NCBI RefSeq assembly: GCF_022678625.1
Contig: NZ_JALBYQ010000002.1
Coordinates: 434,001 to 498,000 of the forward strand
Reading direction: 5' to 3'
From: Aliiroseovarius subalbicans
GTDB lineage: Bacteria > Pseudomonadota > Alphaproteobacteria > Rhodobacterales > Rhodobacteraceae
Length of the DNA: 64,000 nt
Position 1 is the first letter of the stretch. Each line of letters starts with the position of its first letter. The position numbers were made by a program, and so were the translations under genes. Below are positions 11,505-20,936 of the stretch, piece by piece. The notes beneath the pieces are model-generated. The model did not search any database and was not told the origin of the DNA. It saw only the letters and a list, made by a program, of their open reading frames with translations.

Positions 11505-11651
11505 TTCATTTCACCCACAACGGAGATTCGCAGAGATTCCTTGCCAAACCGCTAAGTTTAAAATGCCCCTTGCTTTCTCAAGGCGGCCTTAACCCTTGCA
11601 CCCACGCCGCAGCGCCGCATAGTCTGGGAGAGGAACAGGAAAGGGTTGTTC

Positions 11652-12527
11652 ATGGCTATCGAAACGGTCGGAATTGTCGGTGCGGGGCAGATGGGGAACG
11701 GCATCGCGCATGTGTTTGCTTTGGCAGGCTACCAGGTGCTGATGACCGACATCAGCCAGGATGCGCTGGACGCCGCCGTGACGCGGGTCACCAAGAACCT
11801 GGACCGACAGGTCAGCCGCGAGGCAATCTCGGCCGAAGACCGCGACGCCGCACTGGCGCGCATTCGCACGACCTTGACCCTGACTGACCTTGGCCCGACC
11901 GACCTGATCATCGAGGCCGCGACCGAACGCGAAACGGTCAAACAGGCCATTTTTGAAGACCTCCTGCCGCACCTGAAACCGACCACGATCCTGACTTCGA
12001 ACACCTCGTCGATCTCGATCACCCGGCTGGCCTCGCGGACCGATCGGCCCGAAAAATTCATGGGGTTCCATTTCATGAACCCAGTGCCGGTGATGCAGCT
12101 GGTTGAATTGATCCGTGGGATCGCCACCGATGCAGAAACCTATGACACGCTGCTGGCCGTTGTCGAAAACCTGGGTAAAACCGCCGCCTCGGCCGAGGAT
12201 TTCCCCGCCTTCATTGTGAACCGCATCCTGATGCCGATGATTAACGAAGCGGTCTATACGCTGTACGAAGGCGTGGGCAACGTGAACTCGATCGACCAGT
12301 CGCTGAAACTGGGTGCGAACCACCCGATGGGGCCGCTGGAACTGGCCGATTTTATCGGGCTGGATACCTGCCTGGCGATCATGAATGTGCTGCATGACGG
12401 GCTGGCGGATACCAAATACCGCCCTTGCCCGCTTCTCACCAAGTATGTCGAGGCCGGCTGGCTGGGCCGCAAGACTGGGCGCGGGTTTTACGATTACCGG
12501 GGGGAAACGCCGGTTCCGACGCGCTGA
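11652..12527 (+). CDS. hbd: 3-hydroxybutyryl-CoA dehydrogenase
   Basis: The enzyme oxidises (S)-3-hydroxybutyryl-CoA, or reduces acetoacetyl-CoA, with NAD(P). The 291-residue protein has the Rossmann motif VGIVGAGQMGNGIA (5-18), the NTSSISIT catalytic serine region, and the HFMNPVPVMQLVELI motif with the catalytic His. The C-terminal helical dimerisation domain is complete (LADFIGLDTCLAIM). I chose ATG 11652, six bases after a TTG, with AGGAAAGGG upstream. Its position near etfBA supports a role in C4-CoA metabolism (ethylmalonyl-CoA or polyhydroxybutyrate routes). Confidence 0.93.
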   Translation: MAIETVGIVGAGQMGNGIAHVFALAGYQVLMTDISQDALDAAVTRVTKNLDRQVSREAISAEDRDAALARIRTTLTLTDLGPTDLIIEAATERETVKQAIFEDLLPHLKPTTILTSNTSSISITRLASRTDRPEKFMGFHFMNPVPVMQLVELIRGIATDAETYDTLLAVVENLGKTAASAEDFPAFIVNRILMPMINEAVYTLYEGVGNVNSIDQSLKLGANHPMGPLELADFIGLDTCLAIMNVLHDGLADTKYRPCPLLTKYVEAGWLGRKTGRGFYDYRGETPVPTR

Positions 12528-12593
12528 CGCCGGCACCGGGCGCCAAATCATAGCATCATGCGTGGCGAAGCCACTCCGCTTGGCAACGCTGCC
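12528..12593. other. Short convergent spacer with small hairpins
   Basis: Between the hydroxybutyryl-CoA dehydrogenase and acyltransferase stops lie a GTGGC-GAA-GCCAC hairpin and a GGCA-ACGC-TGCC hairpin. There is no T run, so an intrinsic terminator is not supported. Confidence 0.35.
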
Positions 12594-13475
12594 TTAGGTC
12601 GCGCTTCCAAGGTCCAGTGTGTGCTGGCGTAGCCAGGCCATGAACCCGCGGGGGTCCGTTTGTAAAAGCGTCATCTCGTCATCGCTAAGCGCAGGCCCAA
12701 CAACTGGCGCCTGTGGCTTGTTGCAGCTGTGAACGATCTCATGAAGCAGCAGAGCCTGGCGCAAGGTTGCGGATATCCGGTTCGCCATCTGATACCAACG
12801 TGAGTTGGAGCCAGGGAAATAGATCGGCACGACGCGCGCGCCTGACCGGCGGATCATCTGCGCGGTGAACACGTTCCACTCCGCTTCTTGAGCCGGGCCG
12901 AACAGGGTTTCTGACGATGCAACCACCCCGGACGGGAACAGGGTGATCAACCCACCCTGTTTCAAATGCGCCATCGCGAGTGCGCGCATTTCGACCATCT
13001 TCTTCTGCACATCCGTGTCGTGTGGAAATGGCACTGGGATCATGTAGCTTGAAGCGACTTCGTCGATCCCGGTCAGGACCGCGCGGGTCAGGATGCGGTA
13101 ATCATCGCGACGCCGGCCGATCAGATCGGCCAAAATCATGCCGTCGACCATGCCGTGCGGATGGTTTGCGACCACCACCACAGGTCCGTCTTCCGGAATG
13201 TTCTGCAACTGCTCATCTGGGGTGAGAAGTGGGATACCCATCACATCCAGACAGGCGCGCCAGAAGGGTTGCCCCTTCGGTGCCCCCTGGCGCTCCAGCT
13301 TGCGCACCATGCGAATGATCTTGATTTTGCCCGTGAACCATTCAACCCCGCGGATGAATGTGGCCTGAAGCGGGCTGTCGAACGAATTTGCATAGGTCAG
13401 GCTGCGCCGATCATAATGCTGATCCTGGCGGTCCGGGGCGATCACTTCACCGGTATTCTCAGCACTCTCTACCAC
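12594..13475 (-). CDS. Lysophospholipid acyltransferase (PlsC-like)
   Basis: The 293-residue protein starts at GTG and has the LPLAT fold: an acyl-acceptor motif NHPHGMVDGM near residues 103-112, the middle VPFPHD segment, and the third block LFPSGVVAS. The first motif spaces the His five residues from Asp rather than the canonical HX4D, which is the pattern of an LPLAT subgroup rather than classical PlsC. It probably acylates a lysophospholipid or related lipid at the inner membrane. It is the last gene of the ChvI-PTS operon, 22 nt after ptsH, an unusual companion for a phosphorelay. Confidence 0.8.
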   Translation of the reverse strand: MVESAENTGEVIAPDRQDQHYDRRSLTYANSFDSPLQATFIRGVEWFTGKIKIIRMVRKLERQGAPKGQPFWRACLDVMGIPLLTPDEQLQNIPEDGPVVVVANHPHGMVDGMILADLIGRRRDDYRILTRAVLTGIDEVASSYMIPVPFPHDTDVQKKMVEMRALAMAHLKQGGLITLFPSGVVASSETLFGPAQEAEWNVFTAQMIRRSGARVVPIYFPGSNSRWYQMANRISATLRQALLLHEIVHSCNKPQAPVVGPALSDDEMTLLQTDPRGFMAWLRQHTLDLGSAT

Positions 13476-13497
13476 GGTCCCAGCCTTGCCTTTCGCG

Positions 13498-13776
13498 TCA
13501 CATGCCTTCGCCGAACTTGTCCGCCACCAACGCCTCCAGCGCGTCCATCAGCTTGGCGGCTTCGGGTCCGGACGTCTCGACGTCAATAGTGGTTCCGTTC
13601 GATGCTGCCAACATCAAAAGCCCCATGATCGAGTCGCCCTCTGCATCGATTCCATCCTTTTCGACCCGTGCCGTGGCGTCATGCGCTTCGACCGTCTCGA
13701 CGAATTTCGCTGATGCGCGGGCGTGCAGCCCCTTTTGGTTGACGATGTGCAGGGTGCGTTTTGTTTCAGAACTCAT
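13498..13776 (-). CDS. ptsH: HPr-family phosphocarrier
   Basis: The 92-residue protein has the active-site histidine His18 in QKGLHARAS and the regulatory serine Ser49 in GDSIMGLLML, the site phosphorylated by HprK. HPr takes phosphate from enzyme I and gives it to EIIA. No sugar permease lies nearby, so this is the regulatory (nitrogen-type) PTS found in alphaproteobacteria. Six bases separate it from the EIIA gene. Confidence 0.95.
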   Translation of the reverse strand: MSSETKRTLHIVNQKGLHARASAKFVETVEAHDATARVEKDGIDAEGDSIMGLLMLAASNGTTIDVETSGPEAAKLMDALEALVADKFGEGM

Positions 13777-13782
13777 GCGCGC

Positions 13783-14175
13783 TCACTCCGGGGGGCCATC
13801 AATGCAGTCGATATACTTGCGCCCCGCCTTCAGCGCCGCTTCGGTGGCACGCGGCACGGTCAGGTGGCGGGACTTTGCCAGTTTCACCAACATCGGAAGG
13901 TTCGCGCCATACAGAATCTTGCGGTCCCTGGCGGCGCAGGCGGGCAAGGACAGGTTCGACGGGCTGCCGCCGAACATATCCACCACGACAACAACGCCAT
14001 CCCCGGTATCCACTGCATCTGCGGCGGCGGCAATCTCGGCTCGTTTGACTGTGCGGTCGCAATCAGCCGTGGTCGAAATCGCTTGCATCCCTTTTTGTTC
14101 GCCAACCACATGTTCGACCGCCGCCAGGTACTCCCCAGCCAGTCCTCCATGCGCGACAATCACGATGCCGATCAC
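13783..14175 (-). CDS. PTS EIIA component, mannose family
   Basis: The 130-residue protein begins MIGIVIVAHGGLAGEYL, placing the phospho-accepting His at residue 9, and has the conserved VVVVDMFGGSPSNLSL segment of the mannose/fructose EIIA domain. No EIIB, EIIC or EIID domain is attached or encoded nearby, so it probably acts as a signalling phospho-acceptor, not in sugar transport. It sits six bases from both neighbours, rapZ and ptsH, within the operon. Confidence 0.93.
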   Translation of the reverse strand: MIGIVIVAHGGLAGEYLAAVEHVVGEQKGMQAISTTADCDRTVKRAEIAAAADAVDTGDGVVVVVDMFGGSPSNLSLPACAARDRKILYGANLPMLVKLAKSRHLTVPRATEAALKAGRKYIDCIDGPPE

Positions 14176-14181
14176 GCCATT

Positions 14182-15096
14182 CTACCCCGATGCTTTTGGC
14201 GCCATACCCTGTGTTGCAGCGCGGCGCTCCAGTTCCCGATGCCTAATTGACACCTGCCAGCCCGCCTGCGCAAGCGCATTCGCCAGCTTTTCCGCCAAAG
14301 CGACGGACCGGTGCTGCCCCCCGGTGCAGCCAAAGCCGATCGCAAGGTGGCTTTTCCCTTCGTCGCCATAGGCAGGCAGCAGGAATTCAGTCAAGTCGTG
14401 CACCCGGTCGAAAAAGCCGTCAAAGCGTGGGTCGGCGGCGACATAATCGGCCACCGCGTCGGATCGTCCGTCCAACGCACGCAGGGCCGGGTCCCAATGT
14501 GGGTTGCGCAAGAAACGCGCGTCGAACACCATGTCCAGCCCACGCGCAAGCCCGCGTTTATAGCTGAAGGAATGCACGGACACTGCCAGCATCTCGCGCC
14601 CGGTGCGCCCTAGCCAGCGTGTAATTTCGTCCTTCAAGTCGTGCGGTGACAGGTCGCTTGTGTCAATCAGGATCCCCGCCCGCGCCCGCACCGGGGTCAG
14701 CAGGTCAATCTCACGCAGAATGCCATTGTCCGGCGTTTCAGACGGGGCCAGCGGGTGGCGACGGCGAGTTTCTGAATACCTCCGGATCAGCACATCGCGT
14801 GAGCAGTCCAGATACAGAACCTCGACATCATACAAGTCGCTTTGCGACAATGTATCGATCACCTCCAGTAAGCCCTCGACCGAGAAGTCCCGGTTGCGAA
14901 CATCGACGCCCAGCGCCATTGGCCGGTCCACTGGATGCCCGGCAAGAAGTCGGTCGATCAGCGACAGCGGCAGGTTGTCGATCACCTCGTGCCCCAGATC
15001 CTCCAACACACGAATCGCGGTCGTTCGTCCGGCGCCGGACGGCCCAGTTACCAAGATCACCTTTTGACCGTTTTCGGTTGTGTTTGTCTTCGTCAT
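14182..15096 (-). CDS. rapZ: RapZ-family nucleotide-binding adaptor
   Basis: The 304-residue protein has a Walker A loop, GPSGAGRTT, near residues 18-26 and the C-terminal block [17 protein letters not shown] that binds small RNAs and a UDP-sugar in the E. coli protein. I chose ATG 15096 because it overlaps the hprK stop by 4 nt (ATGA); an in-frame ATG at 15126 lies inside hprK. In enterobacteria RapZ delivers GlmZ to RNase E; in alphaproteobacteria its partner is unclear. The position between hprK and EIIA is conserved. Confidence 0.93.
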   Translation of the reverse strand: MTKTNTTENGQKVILVTGPSGAGRTTAIRVLEDLGHEVIDNLPLSLIDRLLAGHPVDRPMALGVDVRNRDFSVEGLLEVIDTLSQSDLYDVEVLYLDCSRDVLIRRYSETRRRHPLAPSETPDNGILREIDLLTPVRARAGILIDTSDLSPHDLKDEITRWLGRTGREMLAVSVHSFSYKRGLARGLDMVFDARFLRNPHWDPALRALDGRSDAVADYVAADPRFDGFFDRVHDLTEFLLPAYGDEGKSHLAIGFGCTGGQHRSVALAEKLANALAQAGWQVSIRHRELERRAATQGMAPKASG

Positions 15097-15524
15097 GCGT
15101 GTCGCCCATGTGTCACGAGGTGCCATATGGCACTTGGAAAATGGGGACCGTCAACCCGCTTCAAAACCTCAACTTCGGTTCCCATTATCTGGCGGCTTGT
15201 GGGGAAGGGCAGACGACCCGGCTCCTCCTGCTCCAGATCAACCACAAGGTGCACGTATGCCCGCCCCTGCCACGGCACACGGATCAACCCGACCCCCCGG
15301 GCTTCGATCACGCCCTGCAACCGGTCGGGAGCATGGGCGGTCAGGACGCCTTCTTCGTGGCTCAGCCGGGTCCGATCATCGGCAATCAACTTCGCGCCCA
15401 GTCCGATCAGTTGCAACGCCAGCGCGGATTTTCCCGCGCCCGATGGGCCAAGGATGACGACCCCGACCGCGCCGATGGTTACTGTCGTTGCATGAAGGAT
15501 GTCTGGTCGCGCCGCAGCGCTCAA
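15093..15524 (-). CDS. hprK: HPr kinase/phosphorylase, short alphaproteobacterial form
   Basis: At 143 residues this is only the catalytic C-terminal domain; Firmicutes HprK has about 310. The P-loop GPSGAGKS (about 25-32) and the LIADDRT acidic pair are present. It phosphorylates HPr on Ser49 and can remove the phosphate. The TTG start overlaps the chvG stop (TTGA) and the stop overlaps rapZ (ATGA), so its synthesis is coupled to both. The short form is normal for this bacterial class and not a truncation. Confidence 0.92.
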   Translation of the reverse strand: MSAAARPDILHATTVTIGAVGVVILGPSGAGKSALALQLIGLGAKLIADDRTRLSHEEGVLTAHAPDRLQGVIEARGVGLIRVPWQGRAYVHLVVDLEQEEPGRLPFPTSRQIMGTEVEVLKRVDGPHFPSAIWHLVTHGRHA

Positions 15525-17206
15525 ACCGGCAGGCCCACGACGAAACGGGCGCCCAGTGGTTCCGAGGTCACATCCGCGTCGGTCGGGCGAATGTTTTCCG
15601 CCCAGATCACGCCGCCGTGCGCTTCGACGATCTGTTTTGAGATCGCCAGCCCAAGGCCGGAGTTATTGCCAAACTGGGTTTCCGGGCGTTCAGAATAGAA
15701 CCGGTTGAAAATCTTGTTCAGCGCCTGATCGGGGATGCCTGGGCCGGTATCCTCGACCACCACAAGCACCCGATTTTCCCGGAATCGGGCCCAGACACGG
15801 ATTGCATCGCCATCGTCACAGAAGCTCAACGCGTTGGTGATCAGGTTCACAAACACCTGAGCAAGACGCGCCTCAAGGCCCTGGATGACGATCGGATTGG
15901 GCGGCAGGTCGGTGATGAAATCAACACCTTTCATCGAAGCTTCGTTGCCCAGATACTCGGTCAGGTTGCGAAGCATTTTCAGGATGTCGAAGGCTTCTTC
16001 CTCTTCCTTCACCAACTCGCTGTCCAACCGCGAGGCGTTGGAAATATCACTGACCAGGCGGTCCAGGCGACGCACGTCGTGGTCGATCACATCCAACAGC
16101 TTGTTGCGCTGCTCATCTTTCTTGGCCACGCGCAACGTGCCAATGGCAGATCGCAAACTGGCCAGCGGGTTCTTGATTTCATGCGCCACGTCGGCAGCAA
16201 ATTGTTCGTTGGCATCAATCCGGTCATACAGGGCCGCAACCATGCCGCGCAGGGCGGTGGACAAGCGGCCAATCTCGTCCGGGCGTCCGGTCAGGTCAGG
16301 AATGCGCACCCGGCCCGGATTGACGTTCTTGGCGTTCTTGTCACGCCCCAGTTCCGCCGCTGCGGCCAGATCGGACAGTGGGTTGGCGATGGTCGAGGCC
16401 AGCACAAGGCTCAGCCCGATCGAAACCAGGATGGCAATGACGAACATCTGCAACACTTGTTCGCGTTCACTGCGCACCAGTTCGTCCAGTTCCCCCGAAG
16501 CTGATGTCACGGCGACAACGCCCACCGGAGTTCCCGCGCGCATAATCGGCGTCGCCACGGAAAACACAGTGCTGCCGCGCGCATCCACGCCGGTCGACAC
16601 CTGGGTCGATCCGCTGAACGCGCCGGACAGAAGGCGGCGGGCCTGGTCTTCGGTATTGACCGGTTCGGAAGGCGCGTCGCCCGACGCGATGATGCTGGAA
16701 ATACCTTCCCAAACCAAGTTCAGCAGGTCGGTAATGATGGTCGAGCGCCCGTCGCGCTGCAACCCATCCACCGGGGTCGTGGCTTGGCGTGGTAGACCAA
16801 AGGTGGTGGCCAGCAGGGCTTCGCTCTGGTCGAACACGAACACGTCCAGACCCGGCGACAGGTCCAGCCCCGAAAGGGCTGCGGGATAATCCGGCGTGAC
16901 GTCGGATACCGCTTGCACCATTTCAAAGGCGTCGGCTATCAGTTCGGCTTCGGCCACAAGCGCCGTTTCGCGCTGAAACACCAGACTGTCGCGGAACGGG
17001 TTCAAGTAAAGAACCCCCGCGACAAGCACGATCAGGCCCAGCAGGTTGAAGGTGATGATCTTGCGCGCCAACGGCGAACGGTTGATCGAAATCAGACCGC
17101 GCCGCGCACGCTTTGCGCGCAGCTCGCTGTCAACCGAGCCCTGCGGAGAAACCCAATCTTCGCCCAGAACAACGTCCGAGCCGTTTGATGCCTTGGTATC
17201 ACGCAC
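15521..17206 (-). CDS. chvG: Sensor histidine kinase ChvG/BvrS/ExoS type
   Basis: The 561-residue protein has an N-terminal cytoplasmic tail, a transmembrane helix (about 48-68), a periplasmic sensor domain (about 70-255), a second transmembrane helix (about 256-275), HAMP, the H-box AHEIKNPLASL, N-box NLITNALSF, G1 DTGPGIP and G2 GLGLAIS. It pairs with ChvI encoded 36 nt upstream. The orthologous systems sense envelope or acid stress and control virulence, exopolysaccharide and central metabolism. Linkage to hprK supports crosstalk with the PTS relay. Confidence 0.93.
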   Translation of the reverse strand: MRDTKASNGSDVVLGEDWVSPQGSVDSELRAKRARRGLISINRSPLARKIITFNLLGLIVLVAGVLYLNPFRDSLVFQRETALVAEAELIADAFEMVQAVSDVTPDYPAALSGLDLSPGLDVFVFDQSEALLATTFGLPRQATTPVDGLQRDGRSTIITDLLNLVWEGISSIIASGDAPSEPVNTEDQARRLLSGAFSGSTQVSTGVDARGSTVFSVATPIMRAGTPVGVVAVTSASGELDELVRSEREQVLQMFVIAILVSIGLSLVLASTIANPLSDLAAAAELGRDKNAKNVNPGRVRIPDLTGRPDEIGRLSTALRGMVAALYDRIDANEQFAADVAHEIKNPLASLRSAIGTLRVAKKDEQRNKLLDVIDHDVRRLDRLVSDISNASRLDSELVKEEEEAFDILKMLRNLTEYLGNEASMKGVDFITDLPPNPIVIQGLEARLAQVFVNLITNALSFCDDGDAIRVWARFRENRVLVVVEDTGPGIPDQALNKIFNRFYSERPETQFGNNSGLGLAISKQIVEAHGGVIWAENIRPTDADVTSEPLGARFVVGLPV

Positions 17207-17242
17207 GTGCTTGGTCAGCTTCTTCCCCTGCGGCAGACGAGG

Positions 17243-17947
17243 TTATTCCTCGTTGTACCTGTATCCAATCCCATAGAGTGTCTCAATCGCCGAGAACTCA
17301 TTGTCGACCATGCGCATTTTTTTGCGCAGGCGCTTGATGTGACTGTCGATCGTGCGGTCGTCAACATAGACCTGATCGTCATAGGCGACATCCATCAGCT
17401 GATCGCGGCTTTTCACGAAGCCGGGACGCGTTGCCAGGGCCTGAAGCAGCAGGAATTCCGTCACGGTCAGCGACACGTCCAGGCCTTTCCAGGTCACGGC
17501 ATGACGCAGTGGGTCCATCGACAGTTCGCCGCGCACCAGGACTTTGCTTTCCTCGACATCGCCCATATCGTCGGCGGCGATCACTTCCTGGCGCCGCAAA
17601 AGCGCGCGGATGCGTTCGACCAGAAGCCGCTGGCTGAATGGTTTTTTAACATAATCGTCCGCGCCCATGCGCAGCCCCAGAACCTCGTCGATTTCGTCAT
17701 CTTTCGAGGTCAGGAAGATCACCGGCAGGGTTGACGTTTTCTGCCGCAGTCTCTGCAGCAGATCCATCCCATCCATGCGGGGCATCTTGATGTCCAGAAC
17801 AGCCATATCCGGCAAGCGGTTGGAAAACGCGTCAAGCGCGCTTTGGCCGTCATTGTAAGTTTCAACTTCGAAGCCTTCGGCTTCAAGAGTCATCGATACT
17901 GACGTCAGGATGTTCCTGTCATCGTCAACCAATGCAATCCTCGACAT
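17243..17947 (-). CDS. chvI: Response regulator ChvI/BvrR, OmpR family
   Basis: The 234-residue protein has a receiver domain with acidic pocket Asp8-Asp10, phospho-acceptor Asp52 ([12 protein letters not shown]), and Lys in VKKPF. An OmpR-type winged helix follows, with [11 protein letters not shown] and [18 protein letters not shown] recognition helix. I chose ATG 17947 (AGGAAC upstream) because it starts directly at the first strand. It is the first gene of the operon and is divergent from pckA, a known ChvI target in Agrobacterium-type bacteria. Confidence 0.95.
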   Translation of the reverse strand: MSRIALVDDDRNILTSVSMTLEAEGFEVETYNDGQSALDAFSNRLPDMAVLDIKMPRMDGMDLLQRLRQKTSTLPVIFLTSKDDEIDEVLGLRMGADDYVKKPFSQRLLVERIRALLRRQEVIAADDMGDVEESKVLVRGELSMDPLRHAVTWKGLDVSLTVTEFLLLQALATRPGFVKSRDQLMDVAYDDQVYVDDRTIDSHIKRLRKKMRMVDNEFSAIETLYGIGYRYNEE

Positions 17948-18300
17948 GAGAGGGTTCCTTGTACTGCTCGTTTTTGCCATTCTTTTTTTGTCATATTCCC
18001 GATTTCGCCTAAGGGAATCAACAAAATAGTGCGAATCACGCCCTGTCCGGTCTCATTGGGACGTCAAAATGGGTAATTTATGACTAATATACCTCACATT
18101 TCCCTCTCATTGATTGCGCAAACAAACGCCTGATACCGCTAACTGTGCGATTGCGACCTGTTCCAATGTGAAATCGCCATGATATAGCGGCGCCACTGGC
18201 CCTCGTTCACATGAGGGTCGGCGCGCGGAAATGGCCTCCGTGCTCTCATGTGAAACCAAAACGCCGGCACAGGACCAGCACCGGCGACAGGAGCTATCAG
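17948..18300. promoter_or_regulatory. chvI/pckA divergent control region
   Basis: This 353-bp spacer has no gene. It contains a 6-bp inverted repeat ATTCCC/GGGAAT (17995-18000 and 18013-18018), an AT-richer stretch around 18060-18130 where promoters would be expected, and a structured pckA leader after 18200 described separately. I could not place a convincing -35/-10 pair for either gene. Conserved chvI-pckA divergence suggests ChvI sites lie here. Confidence 0.6.
18200..18293 (+). promoter_or_regulatory. Structured pckA leader: alternative hairpins before the ribosome site
   Basis: A perfect 10-nt inverted repeat (18206-18215 with 18245-18254) encloses a second 7-bp pairing (18223-18229 with 18237-18243, one G-U). 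An overlapping shorter hairpin CCCTC/GAGGG (18200-18204 with 18213-18217) cannot form together with the long one. A further 6-bp stem, CGCCGG/CCGGCG (18262-18267 with 18281-18286), ends just before the ACAGGAG ribosome site. This looks like an mRNA leader with alternative folds or an operator; the repeats are seen, the role is inferred. Confidence 0.5.
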
Positions 18301-19899
18301 ATGACCAATGGACGCGTGAACCCGGCCCATCGCTTGGAAGATCAAGGCATCACGGGGCTTGGCAATGTCTATTACAACTTCATGGAACCGGCACTGATCG
18401 AAGCCGCTCTGAAACGCGGCGAAGGACATCTGGGTAAAGGTGGAAGCTTCCTGGTCGAGACCGGCAAGCACACTGGCCGGTCCCCCAAGGACAAATTTGT
18501 CGTCAAGACCCCTGCGGTCGAGCCGCATATCTGGTGGGAAAACAACCCGCCGATGGATCCCGCCCATTTCGACGTTCTGTATGCCGACATGCTAGATCAC
18601 ATGAAGGGCAAGGACTATTACGTTCAGGACCTGTATGGCGGTGCCGATCCCGCACATCGCCTGGATGTGCGCATGGTCACGGAACTGGCTTGGCACAACC
18701 TGTTCATCCGCCACTTGCTGCGCCGCCCAGCACGCGATGAGCTGGACGATTACCTGCCGGAATTCACCGTCATCAACTGCCCGTCCTTCAATGCGAACCC
18801 CGAACGCCACGGCTGCCGGTCGGAAACCGTCATCGCGCTGAACTTCGAAAAAAAGCTGATCTTGATCGGTGGCACGGAATACGCGGGTGAGAACAAGAAA
18901 TCCGTTTTCTCGCTGCTGAACTACATGCTGCCCGAGAAGAACATCATGCCGATGCATTGCTCGGCCAACCACGCGCCGGGCAATCCGGTCGACACCGCCA
19001 TTTTCTTCGGCCTGTCAGGCACCGGCAAGACGACCCTGTCGGCGGACCCCTCGCGCGTGCTGATCGGCGATGACGAACATGGCTGGTCCGACCGCGGCAC
19101 CTTCAACTTCGAAGGCGGCTGCTATGCCAAGACCATCCACCTGTCGCCCGAGGCCGAGCCCGAGATCTATGCCACGACCGAGAAATTCGGCACCGTGATC
19201 GAGAACATGGTCTGGGACGAAGACACCAAGGATCTGGACTTTGATGACGACAGCCTGACCGCGAACATGCGCTGTGCCTACCCGCTCGACTTTATCTCGA
19301 ACGCGTCGGAAACTGCGCTGGGTGGACATCCGAAGAACATCATCATGCTGACCTGTGATGCGTTTGGCGTGCTGCCTCCGATTGCCAGGCTGACGCCCGC
19401 GCAGGCGATGTACCACTTCCTCTCCGGCTTCACCTCGAAAGTCGCTGGCACCGAAAAAGGCGTGACCGAGCCCGAGCCGACCTTCTCGACCTGCTTCGGC
19501 GCACCGTTCATGCCGCGCCGACCCGAGGAATACGGGGCATTGCTGCGCGACAAGATCGCCAAGCACGGTGCAACCTGCTGGCTGGTGAACACCGGCTGGA
19601 CCGGCGGCGCCTATGGCACCGGCTCGCGCATGCCGATCCGCGCCACCCGCGCGCTACTGTCGGCAGCACTCGACGGGTCGCTGGCTGACGCCGAGTTCCG
19701 CAAGGATGCGAATTTCGGCTTCGATGTACCGGTCAAGGTGGAAGGGGTCGCCGACCTGCTTCTGGACCCGCGCCGCACTTGGGAAAACCACGACGCCTAT
19801 GACGCGCAGGCCGAAAAACTGGTCAAGATGTTCGCCGAGAACTTCGCCCAGTACGAAGCCCATATCGACGACGACGTGCGCGCCATCGCGATCGGCTAA
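18301..19899 (+). CDS. pckA: Phosphoenolpyruvate carboxykinase (ATP)
   Basis: The enzyme converts oxaloacetate and ATP to PEP, CO2 and ADP, the first committed step of gluconeogenesis. The 532-residue length is typical. Motifs are the kinase-1a loop [16 protein letters not shown], the metal-binding [10 protein letters not shown], and the substrate-binding [10 protein letters not shown] segment near residue 56. The start ATG 18301 has GGAG upstream, while earlier in-frame codons lie in the structured leader. It is divergent from chvI, and an intrinsic terminator follows. Confidence 0.96.
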   Translation: MTNGRVNPAHRLEDQGITGLGNVYYNFMEPALIEAALKRGEGHLGKGGSFLVETGKHTGRSPKDKFVVKTPAVEPHIWWENNPPMDPAHFDVLYADMLDHMKGKDYYVQDLYGGADPAHRLDVRMVTELAWHNLFIRHLLRRPARDELDDYLPEFTVINCPSFNANPERHGCRSETVIALNFEKKLILIGGTEYAGENKKSVFSLLNYMLPEKNIMPMHCSANHAPGNPVDTAIFFGLSGTGKTTLSADPSRVLIGDDEHGWSDRGTFNFEGGCYAKTIHLSPEAEPEIYATTEKFGTVIENMVWDEDTKDLDFDDDSLTANMRCAYPLDFISNASETALGGHPKNIIMLTCDAFGVLPPIARLTPAQAMYHFLSGFTSKVAGTEKGVTEPEPTFSTCFGAPFMPRRPEEYGALLRDKIAKHGATCWLVNTGWTGGAYGTGSRMPIRATRALLSAALDGSLADAEFRKDANFGFDVPVKVEGVADLLLDPRRTWENHDAYDAQAEKLVKMFAENFAQYEAHIDDDVRAIAIG

Positions 19900-19939
19900 C
19901 GGCCCCGATCTGATCTGGACGCCAATCAGAAACATGCAA

Positions 19940-19971
19940 CGCCCCGGCCACCGGCTGGGGCGTTTCCTTTT
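19940..19971 (+). terminator. Intrinsic terminator after pckA
   Basis: A 10-bp GC-rich stem with one G-T pair (19940-19949 with 19953-19962) and a 3-nt loop is followed by a T-rich tract. It lies 40 nt past the pckA stop and before the convergent transporter gene. Confidence 0.85.
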
Positions 19972-19992
19972 GGATACGCCGTGGCCTCAGTC

Positions 19993-20763
19993 TCAGCCGA
20001 TCAACCCACGTCGCACCAGGTTCAGCCCGGCCACGATCAGAACCACCAGCGTCACCCGGCGGAACGCGACTTGGGGCATTCGATCGTGCACCCAGCCTCC
20101 CACCACCATGCCCGCCAAAGCCGGGACAAGCATCACCGCAGACAGCGGCGCGGTGTGGGATGTAAAAACGCCGGACTGCACATGTGCGCCCAACAGCGCC
20201 ACCGCGCCCAGACCATATATCACCCCCTGCACCCGCATCTGGTCCGCCTTTGGCGTGTCGATCGCGGTCAGGAACAGCACCGTCGGCGGCCCCCAGACCC
20301 CGGACATGCCCCCGACAAACCCGGCGAAGGACCCCACGAGCCCTTCGTCCCGGCGCCGGTTCTCGGACCGCAGTCGCGGCACCCAGCCGACCAGTTGAAG
20401 CAAGCTGAACCCGACGACGGGAAGCCCCAGCAACAGATACAGCGTGCTCGGCGACAAAACCCGCACCAGCTGCGCGCTCGCGATCAGGAAAACGAGAAGC
20501 GCAATCAGGTAGATGCGGAACTGCCCCACCGCTTTCCAGGCCGCCCCAACGCCCTGGCGTAGGGCCTGAAAGACATTCGTGACCACCGTGGGCAGAATCA
20601 ATGCTGCAAGTGCGATGTCAGCGGGCAGAACCGAGCCGAGTCCCGAGATCATTATCATCGGCATGGCAAAGCCCACCGCGCCTTTGACAAAGCCCGCGAA
20701 CAGGGTGATCGCCGCGGCAATCAGCAACGTCAAGATTGGCAGATCGGCCAGTATCCCGCTCAT
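19993..20763 (-). CDS. TSUP-family (TauE/SafE) membrane permease
   Basis: The 256-residue protein is almost entirely hydrophobic, with about eight predicted membrane helices arranged as two similar halves; each half opens with the family-type glycine-rich helix (FVKGAVGFAMPMI near residue 24 and FAGFVGGMSGVWGPP near 150). TSUP proteins move organosulfur anions or sulfite. The substrate here is unknown. AAGGTAAGGA precedes the ATG. It is divergent from the methylsuccinyl-CoA dehydrogenase-like gene. Confidence 0.87.
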   Translation of the reverse strand: MSGILADLPILTLLIAAAITLFAGFVKGAVGFAMPMIMISGLGSVLPADIALAALILPTVVTNVFQALRQGVGAAWKAVGQFRIYLIALLVFLIASAQLVRVLSPSTLYLLLGLPVVGFSLLQLVGWVPRLRSENRRRDEGLVGSFAGFVGGMSGVWGPPTVLFLTAIDTPKADQMRVQGVIYGLGAVALLGAHVQSGVFTSHTAPLSAVMLVPALAGMVVGGWVHDRMPQVAFRRVTLVVLIVAGLNLVRRGLIG

Positions 20764-20936
20764 TTTCCTTACCTTTTTTGACGTCAGAGGAGAAACCTAC
20801 CGCAAAAGGCGGCGTTTCGCACTGCAATTCTTGACTGCGTCATATTCGTTCACGCACAAGCACCATCGCGCATTTTTATTGCGCTGCACCTGCAAAAAGA
20901 TTATCCCTTCCGGGACAAAATTTCGGAGCCATTCTC

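Noticed and set aside
12528-12593. Intrinsic terminator between hbd and the acyltransferase gene
   Set aside because: Small hairpins are present but lack a T run on either strand.
15093-15524. hprK as a truncated pseudogene
   Set aside because: The short catalytic-only form is standard in alphaproteobacteria and its P-loop is intact.
17948-18200. Specific -35/-10 promoters and ChvI boxes
   Set aside because: Several weak matches exist, but spacing or sequence is poor; naming one would be guesswork.
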